NCBI RefSeq assembly: GCF_042656585.1
Contig: NZ_JBHSPG010000003.1
DNA length: 53,218 nucleotides
Source of the DNA: Thalassorhabdus alkalitolerans
GTDB taxonomy: Bacteria; Bacillota; Bacilli; Bacillales; Marinococcaceae
Strand: one strand, 5' to 3'
This document shows, one piece after another, positions 7,061-14,715 of the stretch. The notes under the pieces were generated by a model. It worked only from the letters and a program-made list of their open reading frames with translations. It was not told the DNA's origin and searched no databases. A program made the translations under genes and the position numbers. Numbering within the stretch: position 1 is the first letter of the stretch; every line of letters begins with the position of its first letter.

Positions 7061-8158
7061 ATGGAAGAGACAAGATTAGAAGCAATGTGGGGAAGCGCCA
7101 TTTTAGATGAGGGATTTACCTGCGTACCAAATATGATTATCCGTAATGCGACAAAAGTGGGATTAACGGGAAAAGAGTTTCAACTGGTGCTCACCATTAT
7201 GAGCTTTAAGCACGACACGTCTGACCCTTTCCCTTCTCAAGAAACACTGGCAACGATTATGGGCACCACTAAACGAAACATCAGAAAATTATTAAAGAGC
7301 ATCGAAGAGAAACAGTTGGTGTTGGTCGGGTTTCGCATGAATGAGAAGGGGCAACGTCAATCAAATGTATACAACTTTAAACCCCTCGTTGACCAATGCT
7401 TGAAGATCGTAGGGGAAAAACAGCTACCCGAGCGTCAAATAGACCATCGTATTTACTGGAAACATACATCTGCTCAACACCCATCGGAACAAAACGTTCC
7501 GGTGGATAAGACACAAAAAGTTCCGGTAGGGGAGGAACAAAACGTTCCGCCTAAAAAGAAAAGAGAAAAAGAAAATAAGAAAAAGAAAAAAGAAAATCTA
7601 TCAATCACTAATGAGAAGATACTAGCTATGAATCTACCTGAACCCATCACAACTGTTTTACTCAAATATAAAAATCGATTGATTGATGATGTTGTTGAGG
7701 TAGTGGATATAGAAAACCATTTTAAATCCAAGGACAACATGAACCCACACTTCTATGCTTTATGTTTAAAGCATGTGTTACAGACGACGAAGGACAACAT
7801 TAGAAGGATTGGCTACCTTATTGATCTTGCTCTTACTCAGCAAAAAGGACCGAAATCCTATATGACTCAAAAACAACAAACAATAAAGAAGGACAAGCTC
7901 CCTAAATGGCTCCAGAAAGAGCAACAGAGGAAAGATACAACCAATCCTAACCGATACCCCTCAAAAGACGAAAAAAGAGATTCTGAAGAGTCTAGGAAGC
8001 TTCTAACGAAGGAATATCATTTCATGCTGTCTGCGAGAGACTTAGCAAAAGAAAAACGCATTTCTTTTGAAGAAGCCAAGGAGGTCCTTTCCCAAAGAAA
8101 GAAGGATACCGCTAACCAATTAAAGCGATCCAACAGTCTATCATTGGCTGGGTATTGA
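7061..8158 (+). CDS. Putative plasmid replication protein (winged-helix RepA-like)
   Basis: 365 residues. Residues about 10-95 form a likely winged-helix DNA-binding domain (FTCVPNMIIRNATKVGLTGKEF, PFPSQETLATIMGTTKRNIRKLL) of the kind seen in RepA/DnaD-like initiators of large Bacillus plasmids. Then comes a Lys/Glu-rich hinge (about 165-180), a helical middle that recalls DnaD-type second domains, and a charged tail. The ATG follows AAGGAG by nine bases, but that site is buried in a hairpin whose 5' arm begins at the stop of a leader peptide, the usual form of rep control. Alternative: a plasmid regulator that is not an initiator. A second initiator (Rep_3) lies at 12164-11019. Confidence 0.65.
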   Translation: MEETRLEAMWGSAILDEGFTCVPNMIIRNATKVGLTGKEFQLVLTIMSFKHDTSDPFPSQETLATIMGTTKRNIRKLLKSIEEKQLVLVGFRMNEKGQRQSNVYNFKPLVDQCLKIVGEKQLPERQIDHRIYWKHTSAQHPSEQNVPVDKTQKVPVGEEQNVPPKKKREKENKKKKKENLSITNEKILAMNLPEPITTVLLKYKNRLIDDVVEVVDIENHFKSKDNMNPHFYALCLKHVLQTTKDNIRRIGYLIDLALTQQKGPKSYMTQKQQTIKKDKLPKWLQKEQQRKDTTNPNRYPSKDEKRDSEESRKLLTKEYHFMLSARDLAKEKRISFEEAKEVLSQRKKDTANQLKRSNSLSLAGY

Positions 8159-8444
8159 GCGAGAACCCTAAGGAAAAAAAGGGGGGGCTCATTTTCGATG
8201 CGGTCTTGAGGCAACGATATGAGCCGTACAATCTGTGGTGATCGAGGGACGTAATGCCGAAGTGATACGTACAGAATGACGGAAAGCGTTGTTTTCCGAT
8301 CAGTCTGTAGGACTGCCGCCAAGTATATTTGGCTTTATGGAACATGGCTTTCTATCTAGTGTTTTCACAACACCCATTTTTCTAGTTCCTGAAAAAACTC
8401 ATGAGAATTTCCATCATGAAAAGCCTTTCTTTACGAACACAAGA
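8159..8444. other. Non-coding stretch after the putative rep gene
   Basis: No supported gene. Short overlapping reading frames lack ribosome sites. A G-run (8180-8186) lies near its start. The gap separates the rep gene from the convergent toxin gene and could hold the replication origin of that initiator, but no iterons are visible. Confidence 0.4.
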
Positions 8445-8837
8445 CTACCGTTTCACACTATATTCTTTAATGATTGCCACCATCTCATCAAATTCATATT
8501 TTTGATTCACCACATCCACCACAAAATCCTCGGCTTGCTTTTGACTCATAGTAAACTGAAAGCCGTTGTAGGCAAGGAATTGAATCAATGCCAAAAAGGC
8601 CGTTCGCTTGTTTGCGTTATGAAAGGTATGATTTTTGGCTAATGACTCAAACAAAGCTCCAGCTTTTCCGAAGATGGTCGGGTAAGCCTCTTCACCAAAA
8701 GCGGATTGTTTGGGGCGATTAATGGCGGAATTGAGAAGATCAGGCAATTTCACCCCTTTTTGTTCCTTGGGGCTATATCGTTCAATGACCAGTAAATTGA
8801 TGGCAATCACTTCTTGTTCGGTTATATAACGTATCAA
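8445..8837 (-). CDS. doc: Doc-family toxin (death on curing)
   Basis: 130 residues, the usual length for Doc. It carries the Fic/Doc signature HTFHNANKRTAF (HxFx(N/D)xNKR, about residues 69-80) at the phosphate-transfer site, followed by the expected hydrophobic helix ALIQFLAYNGF. Doc toxins phosphorylate elongation factor Tu and arrest translation. The start codon overlaps the stop of the antitoxin gene by four bases (8834-8837), so the two are translationally coupled. It stabilises the plasmid by killing or arresting cells that lose it. No missing catalytic residue is seen. Confidence 0.9.
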   Translation of the reverse strand: MIRYITEQEVIAINLLVIERYSPKEQKGVKLPDLLNSAINRPKQSAFGEEAYPTIFGKAGALFESLAKNHTFHNANKRTAFLALIQFLAYNGFQFTMSQKQAEDFVVDVVNQKYEFDEMVAIIKEYSVKR

Positions 8838-9091
8838 CGGTCAACTAACCCTTTCATGGTTTCATCATACTGTTTCATGTTCTTATCTAGAGTATCAAAA
8901 AAGTCGTCGCTCACACCTTTGGGTAACTGTACTTTTTGACTTTTGCGAATCACAATGGCGCCATCCTGTTCCTCAATAAAAACATCATCACCGTGCGTTA
9001 CACCAAGACGTTTTAGCAATTCTGTTGGAAACGTTACGCCTAAACTATTTCCGATTTTCGTTACTTTGCGTTCCATGTTATTCACCGCCAT
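8834..9091 (-). CDS. AbrB/MazE-type antitoxin partner of Doc
   Basis: 85 residues from the ATG at 9091, chosen because TTAGGAGG precedes it by eight bases. A longer frame to 9118 lacks a ribosome site. Residues about 5-50 are a swapped-hairpin AbrB/SpoVT DNA-binding fold (RKVTKIGNSLGVTFPTELLKRLGVTHGDDVFIEEQDGAIVIRK split over two lines of beta strands). The C-terminal 30 residues should bind and neutralise Doc. The classical partner of Doc is Phd, so this is the AbrB-Doc version common in Firmicutes. It probably represses its own promoter through the inverted repeat at 9118-9150. Confidence 0.88.
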   Translation of the reverse strand: MAVNNMERKVTKIGNSLGVTFPTELLKRLGVTHGDDVFIEEQDGAIVIRKSQKVQLPKGVSDDFFDTLDKNMKQYDETMKGLVDR

Positions 9092-9117
9092 TCGTTTTCC
9101 TCCTAATACGCTATACA

Positions 9118-9150
9118 AATTGTTATATTTTTATAACTGTTATAACAATT
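9118..9150 (-). promoter_or_regulatory. Operator of the toxin-antitoxin operon
   Basis: AATTGTTATA (9118-9127) and TATAACAATT (9141-9150) are a perfect inverted repeat around TTTTTATAACTGT, placed just upstream of the antitoxin gene where its promoter must lie. Confidence 0.65.
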
Positions 9151-9204
9151 ATAATTCAATAAAAACCAAAAAAACAAGGTTCTCCTCTCTTATTCAGGAG
9201 TATT

Positions 9205-9249
9205 TAGTGCAAACACTATTCTCTTTTATAGTATTTTTTTGTTACACTA
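9205..9249 (+). promoter_or_regulatory. ACACTA/TAGTGT operator before parA
   Basis: TAGTGC 9205-9210, ACACTA 9213-9218, ATAGTAT 9228-9234 and ACACTA 9244-9249. These half-sites match the palindrome found at 6382 and 35619. Likely the par operator, and a possible centromere, for the small RHH protein encoded second in the operon. Confidence 0.65.
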
Positions 9250-9283
9250 AAAAGTACCAAATGATGAAAAACGAGGTGTTCTT

Positions 9284-10072
9284 TTGGCTACCACAATCAC
9301 AATTGCAAATAGTAAAGGTGGAGTAGGGAAGACAACTTGTTGTGTGATGTTTTCTTATTTGCTCGCACAACGAGGATTTAACGTGTTAACCATTGATTTT
9401 GATCCTCAAGCTGACTGCAGCAAAATGTTATTCAAGACGTACCAGGGGACGGAAGAAGAAGAGAAGCCCAGTTTCTATGAATCTATTCAATCGGAAAGGC
9501 TAGAAGAGGCTATTGTTTCCTTAACGGACCATCATGACATCTTGCCGTCTGATCGGGATTTATTGGGTTTTGAACGCTATGTATACTCTCAGACAGTGGA
9601 TGTGAGTAAAACCTCCTTCTTCTTGGATTATTTACTTGAGCCTCTCAAAGAAACGTACGATTTTATTTTCATTGATGTGGCACCTACGACCAGTGAAAAG
9701 ACCAACAATGCCGTGGTGGCAAGTGACTATGCATTAATTGTGATGCAGACACACCAACATAGCTATGAACAGTCCACCAGTTTTGTTGATTATCTACGGG
9801 AGATGGCAGAGTATAATCCGGAATTAGACTTACTAGGTGTGGTTCCCTACTACATTAAAAAAGAAGGAAAAATAGACAATGAAGTGCTGGAAGAGGCCAA
9901 GGAATGGTTTGGGGATTTATTGTTTACCACTCCTATTTATGCTCGTGAAAGAGTCAAGTTATTTTCAAAGCAAGGGGTAAAAAACAATGACCGCCATGAT
10001 CAACAGGCTATACGCATGTATGATGCTGTGCTCGACGAAATACTAGAAAAGGTGGGAGAAGAACGTGGGTAA
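9284..10072 (+). CDS. parA: ParA-type partition ATPase
   Basis: 262 residues from TTG 9284, with GAGGTG five bases before. Deviant Walker A KGGVGKTT at about 11-18, the A' motif DFDPQAD at about 40, Walker B FIFIDVAP at about 122. No N-terminal helix-turn-helix, so this is the short Ib class that pairs with a small DNA-binding ParB and leaves repression to it. It forms ATP-dependent patches on the nucleoid that move plasmid copies apart. The next gene overlaps by eight bases. The promoter region carries ACACTA/TAGTGT sites. Confidence 0.93.
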   Translation: MATTITIANSKGGVGKTTCCVMFSYLLAQRGFNVLTIDFDPQADCSKMLFKTYQGTEEEEKPSFYESIQSERLEEAIVSLTDHHDILPSDRDLLGFERYVYSQTVDVSKTSFFLDYLLEPLKETYDFIFIDVAPTTSEKTNNAVVASDYALIVMQTHQHSYEQSTSFVDYLREMAEYNPELDLLGVVPYYIKKEGKIDNEVLEEAKEWFGDLLFTTPIYARERVKLFSKQGVKNNDRHDQQAIRMYDAVLDEILEKVGEERG

Positions 10073-10295
10073 AAACCTAGATAAATTAAATAACAAGGAT
10101 GAACCGAAACGAAAAGTCAATCCCCTAACAAAAGATACGACGCGAAAACCCGTCGTGGAAAAAAACATAAAGATTTATGCTGCTGACCATAAAATTTTAA
10201 AAAGAGTGGCCGCGGAAACAGATACATCGATTGCTCATCTAATTACCGAAGCCGCGCATTACCTGGCAGAAAAACATAACGTAAAAAAGGGGTAA
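10065..10295 (+). CDS. Small RHH partition protein (ParB/omega-like)
   Basis: 76 residues, GTG start overlapping the end of parA. The first 30 residues are basic and disordered (KDEPKRKVNPLTKDTTRKP), the part that in such proteins stimulates ParA. Residues about 35-72 form a ribbon-helix-helix: strand EKNIKIYAADHK, helices HKILKRVAAET and IAHLITEAAHYLAEKH. Size and plan match the omega protein of pSM19035 and other Ib ParB proteins, which bind repeats at the par promoter and can control other plasmid promoters. That it binds the ACACTA/TAGTGT sites is inference. Confidence 0.82.
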   Translation: MGKNLDKLNNKDEPKRKVNPLTKDTTRKPVVEKNIKIYAADHKILKRVAAETDTSIAHLITEAAHYLAEKHNVKKG

Positions 10296-10300
10296 GTAAA

Positions 10301-10328
10301 AGAGACTTCTTCAAACGGAGAAGTCTCT
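10301..10328 (+). terminator. Hairpin ending the par operon
   Basis: AGAGACTTCT (10301-10310) pairs with AGAAGTCTCT (10319-10328). No clear T-tract follows. Confidence 0.55.
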
Positions 10329-10378
10329 CCCAGCAAGATGGACCCAATCTATCCATTTTCTATCAGACGATGTAGTTT

Positions 10379-10924
10379 TTATTTCCATATAGCCTCATAT
10401 TTTTTCTTGTATTTTTTTTCATCAACCGTTGCAATTAACTCCATGGCTGTTTCTTTTATTTCTTCCTCATCTAGAATATCGTATAAATTTCTCATGTTTT
10501 GAATGATATCTGAGCGTATCAGCGTATAATTTTTTTCTTCAGTACATTGATGGAATCGATCAACCATGTGTTTCATCACCATGTCTTTGGGTTGATTTCC
10601 GGCTAATCCTACTTTCCAAACCGATTGTAAACTATGCCTTGCTGTGACAAATTTTTCGTCTTTTGTTACTGTCCATAGCTTTGGAAAATCTCGAAGAATT
10701 CTTTGTTCTGGATCACTTTTAGATAAATTAGCCAAATACTGTGCAGCCTGTGAACGTACATGATTGTCTTGATGAGTTAAATCTTCAACTAGTTGATCCC
10801 ATACTTCATAAGCCCAGTCTACAGTTTCCTCTGTTGCTTCTAAGATCTTGCAATATGCTTCGTAGCGTTCATGTTTATTCTTAGATTTTGCTTTTTCGAA
10901 TTCTCTTTGTACCTGATTATCCAT
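10379..10924 (-). CDS. HEAT-repeat-like helical protein
   Basis: 181 residues, all-helical by appearance. NHVRSQAAQYLANLSKSDPEQRI and the following KFVTARHSLQSVWKVGLAGNQ have the spacing of HEAT/armadillo repeats (D/NHxVRxxAAxxLxxL). A near start (ATG at 10924) follows AAGGAAAAAAGAAATG-type DNA. No enzyme motif. HEAT scaffolds bind proteins or nucleic acid. This one lies between the par and Rep_3 loci and may be an accessory protein acquired with either. Similar single-gene HEAT proteins occur widely in Bacillaceae. Function not assigned. Confidence 0.7.
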   Translation of the reverse strand: MDNQVQREFEKAKSKNKHERYEAYCKILEATEETVDWAYEVWDQLVEDLTHQDNHVRSQAAQYLANLSKSDPEQRILRDFPKLWTVTKDEKFVTARHSLQSVWKVGLAGNQPKDMVMKHMVDRFHQCTEEKNYTLIRSDIIQNMRNLYDILDEEEIKETAMELIATVDEKKYKKKYEAIWK

Positions 10925-11018
10925 TTCTTTTTTCCTTCCATGTTGGAACTGCTATGAAACCTGAGATTCATTCATTTCCTCTACAACCTTCGCGGCAGAC
11001 CTTTCCAGAGGAAACCTA

Positions 11019-12164
11019 CTAATTTTTTTCTCGATTCCTTTTGATTTGGGTTGTAATGATGTTTATTACCTCTTCTTTTTTTTCTTTAAGGTGAGACTCT
11101 ACCTCTTCTTCAGAAAGCCCTTTTTCTTTCATAAAGGCCTCTAGTTCATCAGCAATAAGCCAAGCTGGAATTGTGCCTGTTTGCTTCCTATACTTTTTAA
11201 TAAACTGATTAATGATCTCGAGAGAGTCTTTTCCTTTGTCCGTAGCTTTAGGAGGATCCTCGTTATTCGCGAGAACCTTATTTATGTAATGAAAAGGCTT
11301 TTGGATGTCTCCTTTTTCTTTCTTTTCAATTTTCTCTATGAGCTCTAACACTGTTTCTTTGTTTTCTAACCAAAGAGAGAGGTCTTTGTCGCTCATTTTA
11401 AATCCATATTGATGGGCAAATATTTGTATACGGTTCATAAATAAACCCGTTTCCAGGTCTTCCTGCAGATAGACGTTTACGTCTTTATTGGTATCAATCA
11501 AGAAGGTGATTCCTGTCACTTTCCGACCCGTTTTTTGCTCTTTGATCTCAAACTTCACATCGGTATACTCCGCAAGCTCTTTTTGGGCGGGCTTTATGAC
11601 TCTATTCTTGAGATTCCCATAGGTCTTATATTGATCCTCCAGGCCAAGAACACTTCTGAACTCATTAATCTCAAAATGCCGTTCCTTTAACTTTTCATAT
11701 TGCTTTAAGAGCTCGTAAATCCGAATCGAGTAGGAAGACCGGAGCTTGACCACATTTTCATACTTATAACTGGTAAAGTTCTTTTTTAACTCTAAAAGAA
11801 AGGGTTTTAAAACAGGATCAAACCGGAGGCTAATGGTCCCTTCTGCATCGTTGTAAACAACCGATGATAACCAACTCATCTGGTACAGCTTTCCATCCAT
11901 CTGAACCTGAAACACCTTTCGCATAAGGTTTCTCGTAATCTCTTTTATCTCTGAATACTTTGGGGTACCCTTTAACCCTAAGATGTCGTGAAAGTGTTTG
12001 ATGGAAAATGTATAGACTTTAAATTCTTCATCATTCGGTTGAATTTTACTTACCAGGTATAGGATGACCCTCTGCTCAGTCAACCCCAATCGATACGATG
12101 CTTGAATTAATTCATTACTTTTGGTGACCACTGAATTCAGTTCTTTTTCTGCTATCTTTGGCAA
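11019..12164 (-). CDS. Rep_3-family replication initiator (RepB/RepA type)
   Basis: 381 residues from the TTG at 12164, which follows GGAGGTG by seven bases. A longer open frame up to 12461 only translates the iterons. Tandem winged-helix plan of Rep_3: ELIQASYRLGLTEQRVILYLVSKIQ (about 12-36), YTFSIKHFHDILGL, then LRSSYSIRIYELLKQYE and the second winged helix FRSVLGLEDQYKTYGNLKNRVIKPAQKEL (about 190-225). The C-terminal 130 residues are helical and variable. Dimers should repress at 12202-12236, while monomers bind the ten iterons and open the origin. Confidence 0.93.
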   Translation of the reverse strand: MPKIAEKELNSVVTKSNELIQASYRLGLTEQRVILYLVSKIQPNDEEFKVYTFSIKHFHDILGLKGTPKYSEIKEITRNLMRKVFQVQMDGKLYQMSWLSSVVYNDAEGTISLRFDPVLKPFLLELKKNFTSYKYENVVKLRSSYSIRIYELLKQYEKLKERHFEINEFRSVLGLEDQYKTYGNLKNRVIKPAQKELAEYTDVKFEIKEQKTGRKVTGITFLIDTNKDVNVYLQEDLETGLFMNRIQIFAHQYGFKMSDKDLSLWLENKETVLELIEKIEKKEKGDIQKPFHYINKVLANNEDPPKATDKGKDSLEIINQFIKKYRKQTGTIPAWLIADELEAFMKEKGLSEEEVESHLKEKKEEVINIITTQIKRNREKN

Positions 12165-12201
12165 AATTTCACCTCCAATGGTTCTATTATCTAAAAAACA
12201 A

Positions 12202-12236
12202 CTAACTATTACAACCTTTTTCCTTGTAATAGTTAG
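12202..12236 (-). promoter_or_regulatory. Inverted-iteron operator of the Rep_3 gene
   Basis: CTAACTATTACAA (12202-12214) and TTGTAATAGTTAG (12224-12236) are perfect inverted copies of the iteron core, 9 bp apart, between iterons and start codon. This is the classic place for repression by Rep dimers. Confidence 0.8.
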
Positions 12237-12262
12237 AGAGGGAGGCTCTTTTTTCTTGCATG

Positions 12263-12475
12263 CACCAAAAGTGTAATAGTTAGGCACCAAATCTGTAATA
12301 GTTAAAGACACCAAAAACGTAATAGTTCGCACCAAATTTGTAATCGTTACACCAAAAACGTAATAGTTAACACCAAAAGTGTAATAGTTAGGCACCAAAA
12401 ACGTAATAGTTAACACCAAAAGTGTAATCGCTCGCACCAAAAGTGTAATGGTTAACACCAAAAGTGTAATAGTTA
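12263..12475. repeat. Ten tandem iterons: origin of replication (Rep_3)
   Basis: Units of the type CACCAAAAGTGTAATAGTTA start at 12263, 12285, 12309, 12330, 12350, 12371, 12393, 12414, 12435 and 12456. Most are 20-22 bp apart, about two helical turns. Variants alternate GTG and ACG at the centre. Confidence 0.93.
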
Positions 12476-12499
12476 CCTTTGATTTTTCCTATTAGACTA

Positions 12500-12681
12500 G
12501 TATTTTTACGTCTCTGAAAACACTTAAAAGATTTAAAACATATAAAACATAAGTAAAACAATTAAAACAATAAGAAATAGATATCTATGAGATAGAATTT
12601 AATAAATAGGTAATGAAAGATAAGAAGCACCAAAAATGTAATAGTACTTAAATAAGGAGTATTAACTATTACAAATTTGGT
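12500..12681. other. AT-rich unwinding region with two outlying iterons
   Basis: About 12520-12600 is very AT-rich with five close TAAAACA-like words, as in a DNA-unwinding element. Beyond it lie one more iteron (12629-12648) and one inverted copy (12663-12681). No good DnaA box was recognised. Confidence 0.6.
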
Positions 12682-12846
12682 TACAGACTACCATCCATCC
12701 CAGTACTCTTATAAAACAGGCCACGTTCGTTACTAGTAAAGATTGACGGTAGGTGAGCCTTTATCGGAAAGCGACTATAAGCGTACTTAAGACCTCATAG
12801 TACAGAAAAGTACCAAAAATAAAGAAAGAATAGCCTAAGGAGGAAT
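12682..12846. other. Spacer between origin and cobT
   Basis: Moderately AT-rich. Contains TTTATCGGAAAGCGACTATAAG and AAGTACC words but no reading frame. No recognisable cobalamin riboswitch. Confidence 0.4.
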
Positions 12847-12850
12847 TTTG

Positions 12851-13927
12851 TTGAATAAATTACAAGAAACAATTCGTTTAATTGAGGGTGTAGATACTAG
12901 AGCAGAAAAACAAATGGAACAGCATATAAACTCCCTTACTAAACCATTAGGAAGTTTAGGTTCGTTAGAATCACTAGCAATTAAATTAGCAGGGATAGGG
13001 AGAAGTACTCAACCTGAGATTGACCCAGCAACGGTAATAGTGATGGCAGCCGACCACGGGGTAACAAAGGAAGGGGTATCAGCCTTTCCTTCAGAAGTTA
13101 CTAAGCAAATGCTACATAATTTTATGAACGAGGGCGCGGCAATTAATGTGTTGGCCCAAGTGGCGAATGCCTCTGTAGAAGTAGTAGATATTGGTGTGAA
13201 GGAAAACATAGAACTCCCAGGTTTAATTAACAAAAAAGTTCGTTTAGGGACAAACAATATGATGGCAGGACCAGCTTTGACGAGAGAAGAAGCAATTGCA
13301 GCACTAGAAACAGGAATCGAGGTAGCAGAGGGAGCCATACAAAAAGGGGCTAAGCTGATTGCCCTTGGAGAAATGGGAATTGGAAACACTACAGCAAGCA
13401 GCGCCATACTATCAGTACTAGGACAAACATCTATTGAGAACGTCGTTGGAGTCGGCACGGGTATAAATCATGAAGACAAAGAAAGGAAAATTCAAGTCAT
13501 TAAGCAGGCAATTAAAATTAATCAACCGAACCCTCATGACCCGATAGATGTATTGGGAAAAGTCGGTGGATTAGAAATAGCAGGGCTTGCTGGTGTTGTT
13601 TTAGGTGCTGCGGCAACACGTATTCCAGTATTGCTAGATGGTTTTATTACTTCTGTAGCTGCTCTTACAGCCGTTCGTATCAATCCTGTATGTGAGCAAT
13701 ACCTTATTGCCTCCCATCAATCTGTGGAACCGGGTCATATTGTTGTGAATCAACTTTTAGGGTTGCAGCCACTCATTGATTTGAATCTTCGTCTTGGAGA
13801 AGGGAGTGGGGCTGCACTTGCTTTGCCAATAGTTAGGTCAGCCGTACATATTGTCCATAACATGGCTACGTTTGAAGAAGCAAAGATCTCAGGAGCAAAG
13901 GATGGTTCTCTCAAAGGTAATACATAA
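12851..13927 (+). CDS. cobT: Nicotinate-nucleotide-dimethylbenzimidazole phosphoribosyltransferase
   Basis: About 358 residues, full length for CobT. The second of two adjacent TTG codons (12851) is preferred because AAGGAGG lies seven bases before. It moves phosphoribose from nicotinate mononucleotide to dimethylbenzimidazole, making the alpha-ribazole phosphate of the lower cobamide ligand. Seen: SLTKPLGSLGSLE (about 28), VMAADHGVTKEGVSAFP (about 64), LGEMGIGNTTASSA (about 172) and LRLGEGSGAALALP near 315, which carries the catalytic Glu. No other cobalamin gene is nearby. It may remodel imported cobamides or feed a chromosomal pathway. Codon use resembles its neighbours. Confidence 0.95.
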   Translation: MNKLQETIRLIEGVDTRAEKQMEQHINSLTKPLGSLGSLESLAIKLAGIGRSTQPEIDPATVIVMAADHGVTKEGVSAFPSEVTKQMLHNFMNEGAAINVLAQVANASVEVVDIGVKENIELPGLINKKVRLGTNNMMAGPALTREEAIAALETGIEVAEGAIQKGAKLIALGEMGIGNTTASSAILSVLGQTSIENVVGVGTGINHEDKERKIQVIKQAIKINQPNPHDPIDVLGKVGGLEIAGLAGVVLGAAATRIPVLLDGFITSVAALTAVRINPVCEQYLIASHQSVEPGHIVVNQLLGLQPLIDLNLRLGEGSGAALALPIVRSAVHIVHNMATFEEAKISGAKDGSLKGNT

Positions 13928-13966
13928 AAATGCAAAGGGTAGGGGAGAGTTATAGGATTACTCATA

Positions 13967-14089
13967 TTAGAAGGAGTTGTATGCATGATTGTACCCGTAT
14001 ACAACTCCTTTCAGTGTCTTAACGGAACGTGGCAAATTCTCATACACCACAAAGAAATGCTGATCACCATACTTCAATTGTTTCATCAT
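13967..14089 (-). pseudogene. Probable truncated third gene of the mob-side operon
   Basis: 40 codons on the minus strand, MMKQLKYGDQHFFVVYEN onward to GYNHAYNSF. It follows the 14104-14355 gene by 14 bases in the same direction and reads like the first part of a folded protein. It ends inside the terminator at 13971-14010 where the cobT segment begins, so a longer gene may have been cut when cobT arrived. It could also be a real short gene. A ribosome site (GGAAATATAC) is weak. Confidence 0.45.
13971..14010. terminator. Terminator after cobT
   Basis: AAGGAGTTGTAT (13971-13982) pairs with ATACAACTCCTT (13999-14010), loop about 16 nt, then TCAGTGTCTT. It serves plus-strand cobT. Confidence 0.65.
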
Positions 14090-14103
14090 GTATATTTCCT
14101 ATT

Positions 14104-14355
14104 CTACTCACTTTGACTATCCTTTTTTTTAAATTTATTCGGTAGGTTTCCTTGAACATAAGCAGAAAAAATTTTAAAGACTTCTTCGGTTTCTTCTACG
14201 GTTAAATGTTCAATATTAAAATATTTTTCTGCCAGGGCGCCTTTTTGAATCAGGCGCCTTGTTCTTTGTTTTCTATCTAGATAGGAATCTCGATTGATTT
14301 CCAATTCTAAGCTATTAATCTTTGCTTGAATCTTTTCCACTTCGTTCCTACTCAC
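14104..14355 (-). CDS. Small mobilisation accessory protein, DUF3847-like
   Basis: 83 residues. N-terminal coiled coil (NEVEKIQAKINSLELEINR), then RKQRTRRLIQKGALAEKYF, which matches the RxxRTxRLIxxGAxxE core of DUF3847 proteins found beside MobA/MobL relaxases in Firmicutes. The start overlaps the end of the preceding gene by four bases. It probably helps assemble the relaxosome at the oriT 360 bp away. Soluble, mixed charge, Lys-rich tail. Confidence 0.75.
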   Translation of the reverse strand: MSRNEVEKIQAKINSLELEINRDSYLDRKQRTRRLIQKGALAEKYFNIEHLTVEETEEVFKIFSAYVQGNLPNKFKKKDSQSE

Positions 14356-14612
14356 TTCACTGAACTCCCGACAGTTTGATAGGGACGTTCTTGTTGAGTA
14401 TGTTCGATCTTTTCACTGTTTGTTTGGCTTTCTTTGTATTCGCTAATTAATAACGAAAGAATCTCTTTTGCTTCCTCTTCCCTGTCATGTTCAAACTCTA
14501 ATTCTTTCAAAGCAAACTTCCCAATGTTTTGTTCTACTCTTTTTTCTTCTTGCTTGAGCTGTTCTTTTAATTCTTCTAGTTTCTGTTTCTTGGATTGATA
14601 CCTGTTCCCCAT
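14352..14612 (-). CDS. Small coiled-coil mobilisation accessory protein
   Basis: 86 residues. It starts MGNRYQSKKQKLEELKEQLKQEEKRVEQNIGKFALKEL when split across its first two helices: a basic amino end, a coiled coil, then a Gln-rich tail. AAAGGAGTGTGTAAGGC precedes the ATG on the minus strand. Small proteins of this plan, divergently transcribed from MobA/MobL relaxases, are thought to bind oriT or the relaxase. First gene of a two-gene operon that enters the recipient early according to the oriT orientation. Confidence 0.72.
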   Translation of the reverse strand: MGNRYQSKKQKLEELKEQLKQEEKRVEQNIGKFALKELEFEHDREEEAKEILSLLISEYKESQTNSEKIEHTQQERPYQTVGSSVK

Positions 14613-14715
14613 GCCTTACACACTCCTTTAATGTAATAAATGCGACTGGTATCCACTATCAAAATTGGTTGATAATACCAGTATAGCATGATAAAATGAT
14701 CCCAAGCAACAGCGA

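Noticed and set aside
8943..9326. 127-residue plus-strand frame over the antitoxin gene
   Set aside because: Antisense to a clear AbrB-type gene, runs through the operators into parA. No ribosome site.
12165..12461. N-terminal extension of the Rep_3 protein (MVLTITLLV-type repeats)
   Set aside because: It is the translation of the iterons. The true start (TTG 12164) has a GGAGGTG ribosome site and a normal Rep_3 beginning.
12263..12475. CRISPR-like array
   Set aside because: Units are contiguous 20-24 bp repeats without spacers, beside a Rep_3 gene. They are iterons.
12690..12846. Cobalamin riboswitch before cobT
   Set aside because: No B12-box or the usual conserved core was seen, and the distance is short.
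13009..13458. 149-residue minus-strand frame inside cobT
   Set aside because: Antisense shadow of a clear enzyme gene.
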